Assembly: GCA_945609985.1 (NCBI GenBank)
Contig: CALYZQ010000001.1
Span: 24,167 to 88,166 of the forward strand
Source: an uncultured Lachnospiraceae bacterium
Lineage (GTDB): Bacteria; Bacillota; Clostridia; Lachnospirales; Lachnospiraceae
Direction: 5' to 3'
Length of the DNA stretch: 64,000 nt
The notes beneath the pieces were generated by a model. That model had not been told where the DNA came from. It did not search any database and saw nothing but the letters and a program-made list of their open reading frames with translations. This document shows positions 20,160-30,122 of this stretch, piece by piece; positions within the stretch are counted from its first letter, which is position 1; every line of letters starts with the position of its first letter. A program made the position numbers and the translations under genes.

Positions 20160-20375
20160 GTTGCGGGACGTAAGAGGGACATAGGAGGATACCATGACAG
20201 CCGCAGGCACGCTCCCGCTATGGCAGATACGCAGTGTGTGTTAAGGAGAATTGCGAAGCGATTCTCTCAGAATCGTCGCTGCTGAGCGACGATTTAGGAC
20301 CGGCGTGCTCAGAATGCGCTGCTTGTGTCATGGTATCCTCCTCTGCCCCTCTTACTTCCCACAACACAAAACAGC
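20149..20375. repeat. Large imperfect palindrome (element B), between convergent genes
   Basis: Left TGTTTTATGTTGCGGGACGTAAGAGGGACATAGGAGGATACCATGACA vs reverse complement of right TGTTTTGTGTTGTGGGAAGTAAGAGGGGCAGAGGAGGATACCATGACA. Core has GAGAATTGCGAAGCGATTCTC and AATCGTCGCT-GCTG-AGCGACGATTTAGG hairpins. Confidence 0.88.
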
Positions 20376-20405
20376 CCACAGACTCTCAACGAATCTGTGG
20401 GCTTC
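20366..20405 (-). terminator. Intrinsic terminator of the OFA-type MFS gene
   Basis: Minus strand AGCCCACAGATTCGTTGAGAGTCTGTGGGCTGTTTTGT. Confidence 0.8.
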
Positions 20406-20425
20406 ATTACTTTCTGTAAATATAC

Positions 20426-21829
20426 TTAGCTTGCCTTCTTAGCCTGCTTTGCAGCAATTGCCTTATCGGTAGGTCTTACCAGCACAAGGCTGATAATCAG
20501 GGATACGATGTAGAGTACAATGGTTGCATACAATACATACTGATAACCGGTAGGATTTACCGCAATCTTCTCAATGGTTCCGTCTTCCAATATATGCTCA
20601 ATAAACTCTTCTTTTCCGAAAGTCTTTACAATCCATGCTGCCATCTGGTTACCGGTAAGTCCGGCAAACGCCCATGCTGACAAGGTAATACCGTGGATTG
20701 CACTGATGCTTCCCATTCCATAATGATCGGACAACAGAGTCGGTACGTTGGAGTAACCACCGCCGTAACCTGCATTTACTACAAAAATTAATGCTAATAC
20801 CAAAATAGTTAAGAATATATTTCCTTCTCCATTCTTAATACCGCTTGTCAAGAGAACTGCTCCGGTAAACACAATGGACAAAATGAAAATCATCTTATAA
20901 ATTGTATTTCTATCCTTCATGGTATCTGCCCATGCAGAGAAACCAAGACGTCCACCCGCATTAAAGATAGCAGATACAGTTGACACAATACCTACAGCGC
21001 CTGCAAGTCCGATACATTTTACAATCATCTTCTCCTGTGAAATCAATGCAAGACCACAGGTAATATTGATATAGAACATTAACCAAATACCAATATAGTT
21101 GGTCACCGGCTTGGACTTGATAACCGCGATAATACTAGGTTTAGCTTCCTTGCCCTGAGGCTCATGCCAGCCTTCAGGTTTCTTTAATAATAAATGACCA
21201 ATGAACATCAATACAAAATAAGCAATTGACAGAATAATGAACATCTTGTAGATTCCGCCATCACCCAAACCATCAAGCATAGCCTCCATAATAGGGCTTG
21301 CGATAGCCTTTGCCGCACCAAATCCTGCAACTGCAAGACCGGTAGCCAGACCCTTTCTATCCTGGAACCAGAGCATCAGAGTCTTAACAGGGGACAAATA
21401 ACCGGTTCCAAGACCGATACCCATAATAAAACCATAGCATACATAAATACCAAGAAGTGCAATAATGCTACCCTGTACCGTACCATCAGTGAGAACCTGC
21501 TTGTTTGCACCGCCGAACCAAATAAAGAAACCGGTTCCTGCCATACCCAATGCAAAACAGATTGTTGCAATCAGGGAAGACTTGTGAATATCCTTCTCAA
21601 CAACATTTCCAAGGAATGCTGCAGACATACCCAGGAAAAAGATTGCAAAGCTGAATGCCCACTCGGTCGCACCCTTGGTAAAACCGATATAATCTGCTAT
21701 TTCCTGACTAAAGATTGACCAGCAGTATACAGTACCGATACTACAGTGAAGTAACAGTGCAGGAATTGCTGCACGAATCCATTTGTTTGTGCGCCAACCG
21801 GACGCCTTCTTTACATTTGCTTCTGTCAT
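20426..21829 (-). CDS. MFS transporter, oxalate/formate antiporter (OFA)-like
   Basis: 467 aa with about 12 hydrophobic segments; IPALLLHCSIGTVYCWSIFSQEIADYIGFTKGATEWAFSFAIFFLGMSAAFLG is typical of OFA-family MFS. Confidence 0.85.
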   Translation of the reverse strand: MTEANVKKASGWRTNKWIRAAIPALLLHCSIGTVYCWSIFSQEIADYIGFTKGATEWAFSFAIFFLGMSAAFLGNVVEKDIHKSSLIATICFALGMAGTGFFIWFGGANKQVLTDGTVQGSIIALLGIYVCYGFIMGIGLGTGYLSPVKTLMLWFQDRKGLATGLAVAGFGAAKAIASPIMEAMLDGLGDGGIYKMFIILSIAYFVLMFIGHLLLKKPEGWHEPQGKEAKPSIIAVIKSKPVTNYIGIWLMFYINITCGLALISQEKMIVKCIGLAGAVGIVSTVSAIFNAGGRLGFSAWADTMKDRNTIYKMIFILSIVFTGAVLLTSGIKNGEGNIFLTILVLALIFVVNAGYGGGYSNVPTLLSDHYGMGSISAIHGITLSAWAFAGLTGNQMAAWIVKTFGKEEFIEHILEDGTIEKIAVNPTGYQYVLYATIVLYIVSLIISLVLVRPTDKAIAAKQAKKAS

Positions 21830-21950
21830 GATGATTCTCCTATTTTACATATTATCGTATCTGAAAACAAACATTTACATTATACACCCAGTTTTTCTAT
21901 GTTTCAACATCAAAATGTAAAAATTTTAATCATTATTTTCAAATTAAGGC

Positions 21951-21979
21951 TGGACAAATTGGACAAATTAGGCTATAAT
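21951..21979 (+). promoter_or_regulatory. Sigma-A-type promoter for the candidate sRNA
   Basis: TGGACA - 17 bp - TATAAT. Confidence 0.75.
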
Positions 21980-21985
21980 TTAGTT

Positions 21986-22086
21986 ACTTGGTTGCGACAC
22001 CAAGGTACTTATTTAGCGATAAGTATTAAATTCCCCTTTTACACAATTAAAGCGCCTCGGTCCCCTCCGAGGTGCTTTAATTTTAT
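21986..22086 (+). ncRNA. Candidate small RNA (~100 nt) with own promoter and terminator
   Basis: Starts about 7 nt after TATAAT. Hairpins CTTGG..CCAAG and ACTTAT-TTAGCG-ATAAGT, unpaired AAUUCCCCUUUU, then terminator ATTAAAGCGCCTCGG-TCCCCT-CCGAGGTGCTTTAAT-TTTAT. No ORF inside. Confidence 0.65.
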
Positions 22087-22165
22087 CATCAAACAACGTA
22101 GTTGGTAGAACATGTTGCCCTTTCGTTTCATTGTGTAAATTTTTATAAAAATTTTGATTTTTCAC

Positions 22166-22195
22166 TTGCCAACTATATAGCACCTATGCTATAAT
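22166..22195 (+). promoter_or_regulatory. Promoter of tRNA-Trp
   Basis: TTGCCA - 18 bp - TATAAT, followed about 40 nt later by the tRNA. Confidence 0.7.
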
Positions 22196-22234
22196 ATGCT
22201 TCGTCAGTTGAATTATTGACACTATATCCTTTTT

Positions 22235-22305
22235 AGGGGAATAGTACAGCGGTAGTGCGGCGGTCTCCAAAACCGTTAACGGGGGTTCGATTCCCTCTTC
22301 CCCTG
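22235..22305 (+). tRNA. tRNA-Trp (anticodon CCA)
   Basis: AGGGGAATAGTACAGCGGTAGTGCGGCGGTCTCCAAAACCGTTAACGGGGGTTCGATTCCCTCTTCCCCTG: acceptor AGGGGAA/TTCCCCT, anticodon loop CTCCAAA, T-arm GGTTCGATTCC; no encoded CCA tail. Confidence 0.93.
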
Positions 22306-22306
22306 C

Positions 22307-22340
22307 TAAAAGAGCCTTGAGTAATCAAGGCTCTTTTCAT
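22307..22340 (+). terminator. Intrinsic terminator after tRNA-Trp
   Basis: AAAAGAGCCTTGAGTAATCAAGGCTCTTTTCATTT. Confidence 0.9.
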
Positions 22341-22355
22341 TTATGTATTTTCCCG

Positions 22356-23729
22356 TTAAAACAGTGCATCCATCACATCCTGCACATTTTTCACTCCAAT
22401 AATCCGGATTCCGTCCATTCCCAGGCATTCCTTTACAGAAGCCATCGGCAAAACGCAGGTCTCAAATCCCAGCTTACGTGCCTCTGCCACCCGCTGTTTC
22501 GCCATACTCACTGCGCGAACTTCACCGCTCAGTCCCACCTCACCGAAAGCTATCAGTTTTGAATCCATCACCTGATTGCGAAAACTGGAAATCAAAGCAA
22601 GAACTATTCCCAAATCAATGGCAGGCTCCGCAATTTTCATACCTCCTGTGATATTTACATAAGCATCGCATCCCGAAAGCTGCATTCCAAGGCGCTTTTC
22701 AAGTACTGCAATCAATAAATTCACCCTGTTAAAATCAGTACCGGTTGTCTGACGCCTTGGAATACCGAAATTACTGTGGCTTACCAGTGCCTGAATTTCA
22801 ACAAGAAGAGGTCTGGTTCCCTCCATAGAACAAGATACCACGGAGCCGCTTGCATCTTCCGGTCTTCCCACCAGCATAAATTCCGATGGATTCTGTACTT
22901 CTGCAAGCCCCTCTTCCCGCATTTCAAACACGCCGATTTCATTGGTTGAGCCGAATCTGTTCTTTACTCCCCGCAAAATACGGTAAGAGGCATGTCTGTC
23001 TCCTTCAAAATACAGAACAGTATCCACCATATGCTCCAAAACTCTGGGACCTGCCACGGTTCCCTCCTTTGTCACATGACCTACTATAAATATGGAAACA
23101 AGAAGGCCTTTTGCAAGCTGCAAAAGCGTAGCTGTTGCTTCTCTCACCTGTGACACACTTCCGGGAGCCGCCGATACCGCTTCACCGTACATGGTCTGAA
23201 TGGAATCAATAACCACCACTTCCGGCTTCTCTTTGCGAATCACATCCTCAATAGCATCCAGACTTGTCTCGCAATAAAGGAGCATTTCCTTCGCAAAACT
23301 TCCGATGCGGTCCGCACGCATCTTAATTTGTACCTTGGACTCCTCTCCCGAAATATAAAGCACCTTATGGCCTGCCTGCGCAATCTGCCTGCACACTTGC
23401 AAAAGAAGGGTTGACTTACCAATACCCGGGTCTCCTCCAACCAATGTCAGTGAACCCTGTACGATACCGCCTCCCAACACTCTGTCAAGCTCTCCGATAC
23501 CGGCGAGTAATTTATCTTCCTCCTGTATGGTAATATCTGCCAAAACAGAAGGCTCCTCCCTGTCAAAGGCCCTTCTTCCTGTTCCGGTCTCCTTTAACTG
23601 CGCCTTGCTTACCGTTTCTTCCACAAAGGTATTCCACTCTTTGCATCCCGGGCACTGACCCATCCATTTGGTTGATTCATGACCACAATTCTGGCAATAA
23701 AATATGCTTGTTGTCTTTCCCTTCGCCAT
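22356..23729 (-). CDS. radA: DNA repair protein RadA
   Basis: MAKGKTTSIFYCQNCGHESTKWMGQCPGCKEWNTF (zinc finger)...LVGGDPGIGKSTLLLQ...KNRFGSTNEIGVFEM (RadA KNRFG motif). Confidence 0.97.
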   Translation of the reverse strand: MAKGKTTSIFYCQNCGHESTKWMGQCPGCKEWNTFVEETVSKAQLKETGTGRRAFDREEPSVLADITIQEEDKLLAGIGELDRVLGGGIVQGSLTLVGGDPGIGKSTLLLQVCRQIAQAGHKVLYISGEESKVQIKMRADRIGSFAKEMLLYCETSLDAIEDVIRKEKPEVVVIDSIQTMYGEAVSAAPGSVSQVREATATLLQLAKGLLVSIFIVGHVTKEGTVAGPRVLEHMVDTVLYFEGDRHASYRILRGVKNRFGSTNEIGVFEMREEGLAEVQNPSEFMLVGRPEDASGSVVSCSMEGTRPLLVEIQALVSHSNFGIPRRQTTGTDFNRVNLLIAVLEKRLGMQLSGCDAYVNITGGMKIAEPAIDLGIVLALISSFRNQVMDSKLIAFGEVGLSGEVRAVSMAKQRVAEARKLGFETCVLPMASVKECLGMDGIRIIGVKNVQDVMDALF

Positions 23730-23756
23730 AAATAATCTCCTAACTGTCGATAAAGA

Positions 23757-23801
23757 AAAAGCCCTGGTGATGGAGGTGAATATCACCTCCATCGCCCGGC
23801 T
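23757..23801 (-). terminator. Strong hairpin between the 23804 gene and radA
   Basis: Minus strand GATGGAGGTGA-TAT-TCACCTCCATC (perfect 11 bp stem) ... GGGCTTTTTCTTT. Confidence 0.7.
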
Positions 23802-23803
23802 CC

Positions 23804-24217
23804 TTACGCCTTTACAATCTTTACAGACACTTCTCCTGCCGCCATAAGCTCTACGCTCATGCTGAGCTTACCGCCAAGTCCTGTTTTCATCTTACCGATG
23901 CTCTTATCAGCAATAAATACCTCATACTCGGTATCATCCATAAGTCCTACGGTAATCTGTGCATCCTCGTCACCTTCCACAAGGAAGCTTACCTCTTCAC
24001 TGCTTTCCTGAAACTCCAAAACGCTGGTACCGGGCACTGATTCATAAAGGAACATACCGTTCTTCTCAAGCTTGGTGATTTCATTAAAGGTTTTTACCTT
24101 AAGTAAATCTCCTGCATGCTCGTAATCCTCAACCTTTGCTTTGTGTGCCAATTTGTGATTGCCAAAACTGATTGCACCGTCAGCCTCGCTGCGAAGCAAT
24201 TCTTCTACCACTGCCAT
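23804..24217 (-). CDS. Conserved uncharacterised protein (family often labelled 'endosialidase' in Clostridia annotations)
   Basis: 137 aa MAVVEELLRSEADGAISFGNHKLAHKAKVEDYEHAGDLLKVKTFNEITKLEKNGMFLYESVPGTSVLEF...; tidy RBS and ATG. Confidence 0.7.
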   Translation of the reverse strand: MAVVEELLRSEADGAISFGNHKLAHKAKVEDYEHAGDLLKVKTFNEITKLEKNGMFLYESVPGTSVLEFQESSEEVSFLVEGDEDAQITVGLMDDTEYEVFIADKSIGKMKTGLGGKLSMSVELMAAGEVSVKIVKA

Positions 24218-24313
24218 TGTTGTTTCCTCCTAATCATTTGTACTTACAGTATATTACAATTCTCAGCGTATTTCTACTTATTTTTTATAAAAATATATAT
24301 TTTGTATCACACA

Positions 24314-26755
24314 TTATTTTACCGTAAAAGTAACCTTATCATTTTTATACCCGGCAGAAACAATATTTCCCGGCACAATCTTCTTTAAGAGAATCTCCTC
24401 TGCAAGTGCATCCTCCACTACAGATTGAAGCGCTCTCTTTAGAGGCCTTGCGCCCATCTTATTGTCTGCATATTTCTTTACCAGATGCTCCTTGAGAGCC
24501 GGAGTAATGGTAAGCTTAATATCCAGCTGTGATTCACATCTCTTGTATAGACCGGACGCCAGCAGATTAACAATATTCTTCATATTCTCATCATTTAACT
24601 GATGGAACACGATAATATCATCTATTCTGTTAATAAATTCAGGCTTAAAGTTTTTCTTTACTTCCTCCATAACGCCTGATTTCATCCGTTCATAATCCCT
24701 CTTCTCGTTTGCTTCCGCCGCAAATCCCAAATTCTTAGGATCTACAATGCGCTGTGCACCTGCATTGGAGGTCATAATCAGAATGGTATTCTTAAAGCTC
24801 ACCTTTCTTCCCTTGGAATCCGTAATGTGTCCGTCATCCAACACCTGCAGCAAAATGTTAAATACATCCGGATGCGCTTTCTCTACTTCATCAAACAAAA
24901 CTACGGAATAAGGATTGCGGCGCACCTTCTCGGAAAGCTGACCACCCTCTTCAAAGCCCACATATCCCGGAGGAGAACCAATCATCTTGGAAACTGAATG
25001 TCCTTCCATATACTCGGACATATCCACACGTATCATGGCATCCTCAGAGCCAAACATAGCTTCTGCAAGCGCTTTACTGAGCTCTGTCTTACCCACACCT
25101 GTAGGTCCCAAAAACAGGAAGGAACCAATCGGACGGTTTAGGTCCTTAAGACCCACTCTGCCACGACGCATGGCCTTTGCCACAGCAGACACAGCTTCCT
25201 CCTGACCGATTACCCGCTTATGCAGGATACTTTCCAGCTTTAAGAGCCTCTCACTTTCTTTTTCCGCAAGCTTTTGTACCGGTATTTTGGTCCACATTGC
25301 CACTACATTCGCAATATCATTCTCACCGATACTGTACTCCTTCTGACTGTTCCTGCTTTCCCTGCGCTTCTGAAGTCTATCATACTTCTTTAATAGCTGC
25401 TCCTGATTGCGCTTAATCTCTGCCGCCTGGCTAAATGCTTCCATACGGATGGAACGCTCAATCTGCAAATCCATCTTCTTAATTTCATCCAGAAGCTCCT
25501 TTTCTTTATCAGGCGCTTCCATATTGCGAAGTCTCGCACTGGCTGATGCTTCATCAATCAAATCAATCGCCTTATCTGGCAGGTTGCGGTCATTAATATA
25601 GCGGTTGGACAATCTCACTGCTGCTTCTACCGCTTCATCGGTAATCTCTACCTGATGATGCTCTTCATATCTGCCCTTGATGCCTTTCAATATCCGGATT
25701 GCCTCCTCTTCCGTCGGTTCCTCCACACTTACAGGCTGGAAACGGCGTTCTAACGCAGCATCCTTCTCCACATATTTACGGTACTCAGCGATAGTAGTTG
25801 CACCAATCAGCTGAATCTCCCCTCTGGCCAGGGAAGGCTTCAAAATATTGGATGCATCAATAGCTCCTTCCGCACCGCCGGCACCGATAATCGTATGAAG
25901 CTCATCCAAAAAGAGAATTACATTTCCATCCTCAATTACTTCCTTTATCAATTTCTTAATGCGCTCTTCAAACTCACCGCGATATTTGCTTCCCGCAACC
26001 ATGCCGGACAAATCCAAGGTAAGCACACGCTTGTTCTGCACGGTAAACGGCACATCACCGCTTACTATGCGAAGCGCAAGACCTTCTACCACTGCAGTCT
26101 TACCCACACCGGGTTCACCGATTAAACAGGGATTATTCTTGGTACGTCTGCTCAGTATCTGAACGACCCTCTTAATCTCATCCTCTCTGCCGATTACCGG
26201 GTCAAGCTTTCCCTCTCTAGCCAGTGCCGTCAAATCGCGGCTGTACTGTGAAAGAGTAGATGTCTTTGCCTTTCCTGCATTCTTCTTGCCTAAATCTTCC
26301 TTGTAAAGATTACCATCCTGACCTATGGCAAGCAAGGTATCCACATAAATCTTCTGAATATTGGCACCCACAGTATTCAGCAGTCTCACTGCGACATTCT
26401 CACCTTCTTTGATAATCGCCATGAGAATATGCTCTGTTCCTGTGGCCTTCTGACCAAAACGCTCCGCCTGTGCATGAGCCTCTTCCAATACCCTAATGGC
26501 TCTGGGAGAATACCCTTCTCTTTCTCGTAGTGACACGCCGTTCTCGAATGCAATCAGTTCCTGAATCATATTCATCACCTGTTTTACATCCACTCCGTTA
26601 TTCGCAAGCACCTTTGCCGCCACTCCGGTATTTTCCTTTATCAATCCCACCAAAATATGTTCTGTTCCCACATATCCCTGTTTTAGGCTTTTCGCACACT
26701 TCGTTGCCAGCGAAAGTGCATTTTGTGCCTTATCCGTAAACTGTGACTGCATCAT
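24314..26755 (-). CDS. clpC: ATP-dependent Clp protease ATP-binding subunit ClpC
   Basis: 813 aa; Clp N-domain repeats; [15 protein letters not shown] and [20 protein letters not shown] Walker A motifs; UVR-like middle region. Confidence 0.96.
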   Translation of the reverse strand: MMQSQFTDKAQNALSLATKCAKSLKQGYVGTEHILVGLIKENTGVAAKVLANNGVDVKQVMNMIQELIAFENGVSLREREGYSPRAIRVLEEAHAQAERFGQKATGTEHILMAIIKEGENVAVRLLNTVGANIQKIYVDTLLAIGQDGNLYKEDLGKKNAGKAKTSTLSQYSRDLTALAREGKLDPVIGREDEIKRVVQILSRRTKNNPCLIGEPGVGKTAVVEGLALRIVSGDVPFTVQNKRVLTLDLSGMVAGSKYRGEFEERIKKLIKEVIEDGNVILFLDELHTIIGAGGAEGAIDASNILKPSLARGEIQLIGATTIAEYRKYVEKDAALERRFQPVSVEEPTEEEAIRILKGIKGRYEEHHQVEITDEAVEAAVRLSNRYINDRNLPDKAIDLIDEASASARLRNMEAPDKEKELLDEIKKMDLQIERSIRMEAFSQAAEIKRNQEQLLKKYDRLQKRRESRNSQKEYSIGENDIANVVAMWTKIPVQKLAEKESERLLKLESILHKRVIGQEEAVSAVAKAMRRGRVGLKDLNRPIGSFLFLGPTGVGKTELSKALAEAMFGSEDAMIRVDMSEYMEGHSVSKMIGSPPGYVGFEEGGQLSEKVRRNPYSVVLFDEVEKAHPDVFNILLQVLDDGHITDSKGRKVSFKNTILIMTSNAGAQRIVDPKNLGFAAEANEKRDYERMKSGVMEEVKKNFKPEFINRIDDIIVFHQLNDENMKNIVNLLASGLYKRCESQLDIKLTITPALKEHLVKKYADNKMGARPLKRALQSVVEDALAEEILLKKIVPGNIVSAGYKNDKVTFTVK

Positions 26756-27129
26756 CTCAGCCCTCCATAATCTTCATATATTTCGTCAATCAATGCATGA
26801 ACTTCCTCACGGGAAATATTTTTACAACTGCTCTTTGCAAGTATTACCCGCAATTCTCTCTTTAACTCATTCAGCGTATGCATTCTATCCACATCAATGG
26901 CAATCACTGCACCTCTTCTTCTGTCAACCTTTACATAACCCTCCTGTTTCAAAACAGTGTATGCCTTGTTTACCGTATGCATGTTGATACCAATTGTATC
27001 TGCCAGCTGTCGCACACTGGGAAGCGAATCGCCCTCCCGAAACTGTGCCGTAGCAATACCCATAATAATCTGATTGCGCAGCTGCAGGTACAAAGCTTCA
27101 TCACTGTTAAAATCTATTTGAATTATCAT
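26752..27129 (-). CDS. GntR family (YtrA-type) transcriptional regulator
   Basis: MIIQIDFNSDEALYLQLRNQIIMGIATAQFREGDSLPSVRQLADTIGINMHTVNKAYTVLKQEGYVKVDRRRGAVI: wHTH; 4-bp ATGA overlap with clpC. Confidence 0.93.
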   Translation of the reverse strand: MIIQIDFNSDEALYLQLRNQIIMGIATAQFREGDSLPSVRQLADTIGINMHTVNKAYTVLKQEGYVKVDRRRGAVIAIDVDRMHTLNELKRELRVILAKSSCKNISREEVHALIDEIYEDYGGLR

Positions 27130-27244
27130 ATCTGCTCCTTTCCGCACAATACGCAATCACATTTCATTTTGTTATATTCATATTATAACAGCTGTCAAAA
27201 AGCTGTCAACCTCACATACATAAAGTTTATAGTTTTTTATCAAT

Positions 27245-27291
27245 TAAAAAGCGACAATAGAAGTGTATTAACTTCCATTATCGCCTTTTAT
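27245..27291 (-). terminator. Intrinsic terminator of the SH3 protein gene
   Basis: Minus strand AAAAGGCGATAATGGAAGTTAATACACTTCTATTGTCGCTTTTT. Confidence 0.85.
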
Positions 27292-27299
27292 TTCATGTT

Positions 27300-28727
27300 C
27301 TAGCTTTCTTCTTCGCCATCCCAGTGCAGAAATTCAAATTCAAACTCATCGTCATCCTGCATAAAATTCTTAGACTTCCATCCTGCGTTCTGGGCTCCGC
27401 CTGCCTTTACAGTTTCAGGCGCTTTTACCTCCTGAGGCTTTATGGTACTTACCGGACGTTCCTGCTTAGGCTGTGCTTCACCCGCCGGTCTTGTTCCCTG
27501 CTGCGCGCTACCATTTGCCTGCCTGGTCGGCTGCTGTGCACCGCCGCTTGCCTGTCTGGTCATCTGCGCCCCTGCATTTGCAGGACGTGCCTGTTGGGAC
27601 TGGCTTCCTGCCACTCTCGCTCCCTGCGCAGGCTTTGCACCGCTTTGCTTCTCCGCACCCACTGTATGCATTACCTTCTGGTTACTTCCCTGCGGTCTGC
27701 TTTCGCTACGTCTGCGAATGGTCTCACGTTCTACCTCTCTAATGTATGCAGAATCCATCATATCTTTGATTCTATATACCAAAAATGCGATTGCTCCACC
27801 CATGGCAATAAGTAATATTACCAAAAGAATAATCGTGGTCTTTTGACCCTTTACTTTCTTATGTTCCTTCTCCCAATCCGCGTATAGCTGCTGGTTCTGA
27901 TTTGCCACATTGAACATGTCGTCAATTGCATATTTCACACCTTCCACGTTGTTAATCAGATACCACTTCTCATTGTCATAGCTTGTCTCATAATCCTTGG
28001 AAACCACCACCGGATTATCAGACGGCAGTGACGGCTCATCTGCCGGCGGAAGCACAACTGGGTCATCTGCTACCGGAGGCGTAAGCTCACCGGAAAGTTC
28101 CACATAATCCGAACGGATAAATCCTTTTACTTCCGTACCGTTATTGATAAAATTCACCTGATACCATACTTTACCGTCAGTACCATTGGCTTTACCGGTC
28201 ACAGTAATTGCCATGCCTTTTTCTACCGCAGTCACAATCTGGCTGGTGGTGGATGCATTACTTCTTACGCGCACCTTTTGGCTACCTGTAACACTGGCAC
28301 TGATAGGGTTCACCGGCTCCACTGTTGCCGGTGTCTCCGGTGTGGAAGGTTCCGGTGTGGCAGTTGTAGTTGTCTCATTCACCTTAGTAGGAGGGGTAGT
28401 GCCGTCTGTAATCTGAACCAAATCTGAACGGATATATCCCAAAGTATCCGCATCTACAAAAATCTGATACCAGATTTTTCCGTCCTCGCCAGTAGTCTGA
28501 TGGTTAATGGTCACCACTGAATCTTTAAAAGCGCTGCCAAGAGCCTTACTGGAACCGTTTGGCTCCTTACGGATATTTGCACTGCTTGCCGTAACCTTTC
28601 CCTGACTCTGCGCATGGCTTAAAAGTGTAAACTGTTCCACACACAAACCCAGTGTGAGAGCCAGCAACAATGCCGATGCACACATCATAATCTTTTTCCC
28701 CAAGTGCATTTTACTTACTCTTCTCAT
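27300..28727 (-). CDS. Membrane-anchored protein with two bacterial SH3 domains and a low-complexity Q/A/P tail
   Basis: Signal segment; ASSANIRKEPNGSSKALGSAFKDSVVTI and QKVRVRSNASTTSQIVTAVEKGMAITV SH3b repeats; TM TTIILLVILLIAMGGAIAFLVYRI; QSGAKPAQGARVAGSQSQQARPANAGAQ tail. Confidence 0.85.
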   Translation of the reverse strand: MRRVSKMHLGKKIMMCASALLLALTLGLCVEQFTLLSHAQSQGKVTASSANIRKEPNGSSKALGSAFKDSVVTINHQTTGEDGKIWYQIFVDADTLGYIRSDLVQITDGTTPPTKVNETTTTATPEPSTPETPATVEPVNPISASVTGSQKVRVRSNASTTSQIVTAVEKGMAITVTGKANGTDGKVWYQVNFINNGTEVKGFIRSDYVELSGELTPPVADDPVVLPPADEPSLPSDNPVVVSKDYETSYDNEKWYLINNVEGVKYAIDDMFNVANQNQQLYADWEKEHKKVKGQKTTIILLVILLIAMGGAIAFLVYRIKDMMDSAYIREVERETIRRRSESRPQGSNQKVMHTVGAEKQSGAKPAQGARVAGSQSQQARPANAGAQMTRQASGGAQQPTRQANGSAQQGTRPAGEAQPKQERPVSTIKPQEVKAPETVKAGGAQNAGWKSKNFMQDDDEFEFEFLHWDGEEES

Positions 28728-28778
28728 ATGCCATCCTTTCTCAACTAACCTTCTCTGTTGATATTTATCTCATAAATG

Positions 28779-30056
28779 TTATACCAAATCAATTGCCTTG
28801 CCGATATCATTACGCTTATACTTATTTGCAAAGGAAACCCATTCCGTCGCTTCATATGCCTTCGCACGCGCTTCTTTCAAGGTAGCTCCCTTGGCCGTTA
28901 CACCTAACACACGACCACCGTTAGTTACGATGCGTCCCTTATCGTCAAACTTGCTTCCTGCATGGAAACAGAAGTAATCATCCTTATCATCAAAGTTCTC
29001 AAGACCGGTAATTTCAAAGCCCTTCTCATAGCTCTCAGGATATCCATCAGATGCAAGTACCACACAAACTGCCGCATTGTCTTCAAATTCCAAATCAATC
29101 TGATCCAAAGTACCGTCAATGCAGGCATCAATCACATCCATGATGTCGTTCTTCATACGGCAGAGAACTACCTGTGTCTCAGGATCTCCGAATCTTGCGT
29201 TGTACTCAAGCACTCTGGGACCATTGGGGGTAAGCATAAGTCCGAAGAAAATAACACCCTTAAACTCTCTTCCCTCTGCTGCCATAGCATCCACGGTAGC
29301 CTGATATATATATTTCTTGCAGAACTCGTCCACTTCCGCAGTATAGAAGGGAGTGGGTGAAAAGGTTCCCATACCGCCGGTATTCAATCCCTCATCATTA
29401 TCCTTTGCACGCTTATGATCCTGTGCGGAAGTCATAATCTTAATATTTTTACCATCCACAAAGGACAACACGGAAACCTCAGGGCCTGTGATAAACTCTT
29501 CAATTACCATACGGTTTCCTGCGCTTCCGAAGTGCTTATCAAGCATAATCTCTTTTACGCCTGCCTTCGCCTCCTCTAAGGTATTGCAAATCAAAACACC
29601 CTTACCGAGAGCAAGACCATCCGCCTTAAGTACGATAGGCATGGGCGCAGTCTCCAAATATGCCAGTGCCTTGTTGGGGTCATCAAAGTTTTCATAGGCT
29701 GCGGTGGGAATATTGTATTTCTTCATAAGGTCCTTGGAAAACGCTTTACTTCCCTCTAAGATAGCTGCCTTTTTATTAGGTCCGAAGGTACGGATACCTG
29801 CTGCCTGCAGTTCATCCACAAGTCCACCCACCAAGGGATCATCCGGTGCCACAAACACCAAATCCACTTCCTTTTCCTTTGCGTAAGCAACAACCTTATC
29901 AAATTCCATCACACCGATGGAGGGCTCACACTCTGCAATCTGTGCAATACCGGCATTGCCGGGTACACAATAAAGCTTCTCCACTCTTTTACTCTTTTTC
30001 ATGCTAATTGCGATGGCATGCTCACGTCCGCCTCCGCCTACGATTAAAACCTTCAT
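28779..30056 (-). CDS. purD: Phosphoribosylamine--glycine ligase
   Basis: MKVLIVGGGGREHAIA...YNARFGDPETQVVLCRM. Confidence 0.97.
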   Translation of the reverse strand: MKVLIVGGGGREHAIAISMKKSKRVEKLYCVPGNAGIAQIAECEPSIGVMEFDKVVAYAKEKEVDLVFVAPDDPLVGGLVDELQAAGIRTFGPNKKAAILEGSKAFSKDLMKKYNIPTAAYENFDDPNKALAYLETAPMPIVLKADGLALGKGVLICNTLEEAKAGVKEIMLDKHFGSAGNRMVIEEFITGPEVSVLSFVDGKNIKIMTSAQDHKRAKDNDEGLNTGGMGTFSPTPFYTAEVDEFCKKYIYQATVDAMAAEGREFKGVIFFGLMLTPNGPRVLEYNARFGDPETQVVLCRMKNDIMDVIDACIDGTLDQIDLEFEDNAAVCVVLASDGYPESYEKGFEITGLENFDDKDDYFCFHAGSKFDDKGRIVTNGGRVLGVTAKGATLKEARAKAYEATEWVSFANKYKRNDIGKAIDLV

Positions 30057-30122
30057 GATGATACCTCACTTATATTTTAAATATGCTCTATGTATACTGC
30101 CTGTCTCGTTACAAACAGTTCT

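Noticed and set aside
20234-20442. 61- and 63-aa plus-strand ORFs
   Set aside because: Lie within palindrome B and the terminator of the adjacent minus-strand gene.
27324-27846. Plus-strand ORFs of 163, 134 and 89 aa
   Set aside because: Antisense to the low-complexity tail of the SH3-domain protein.
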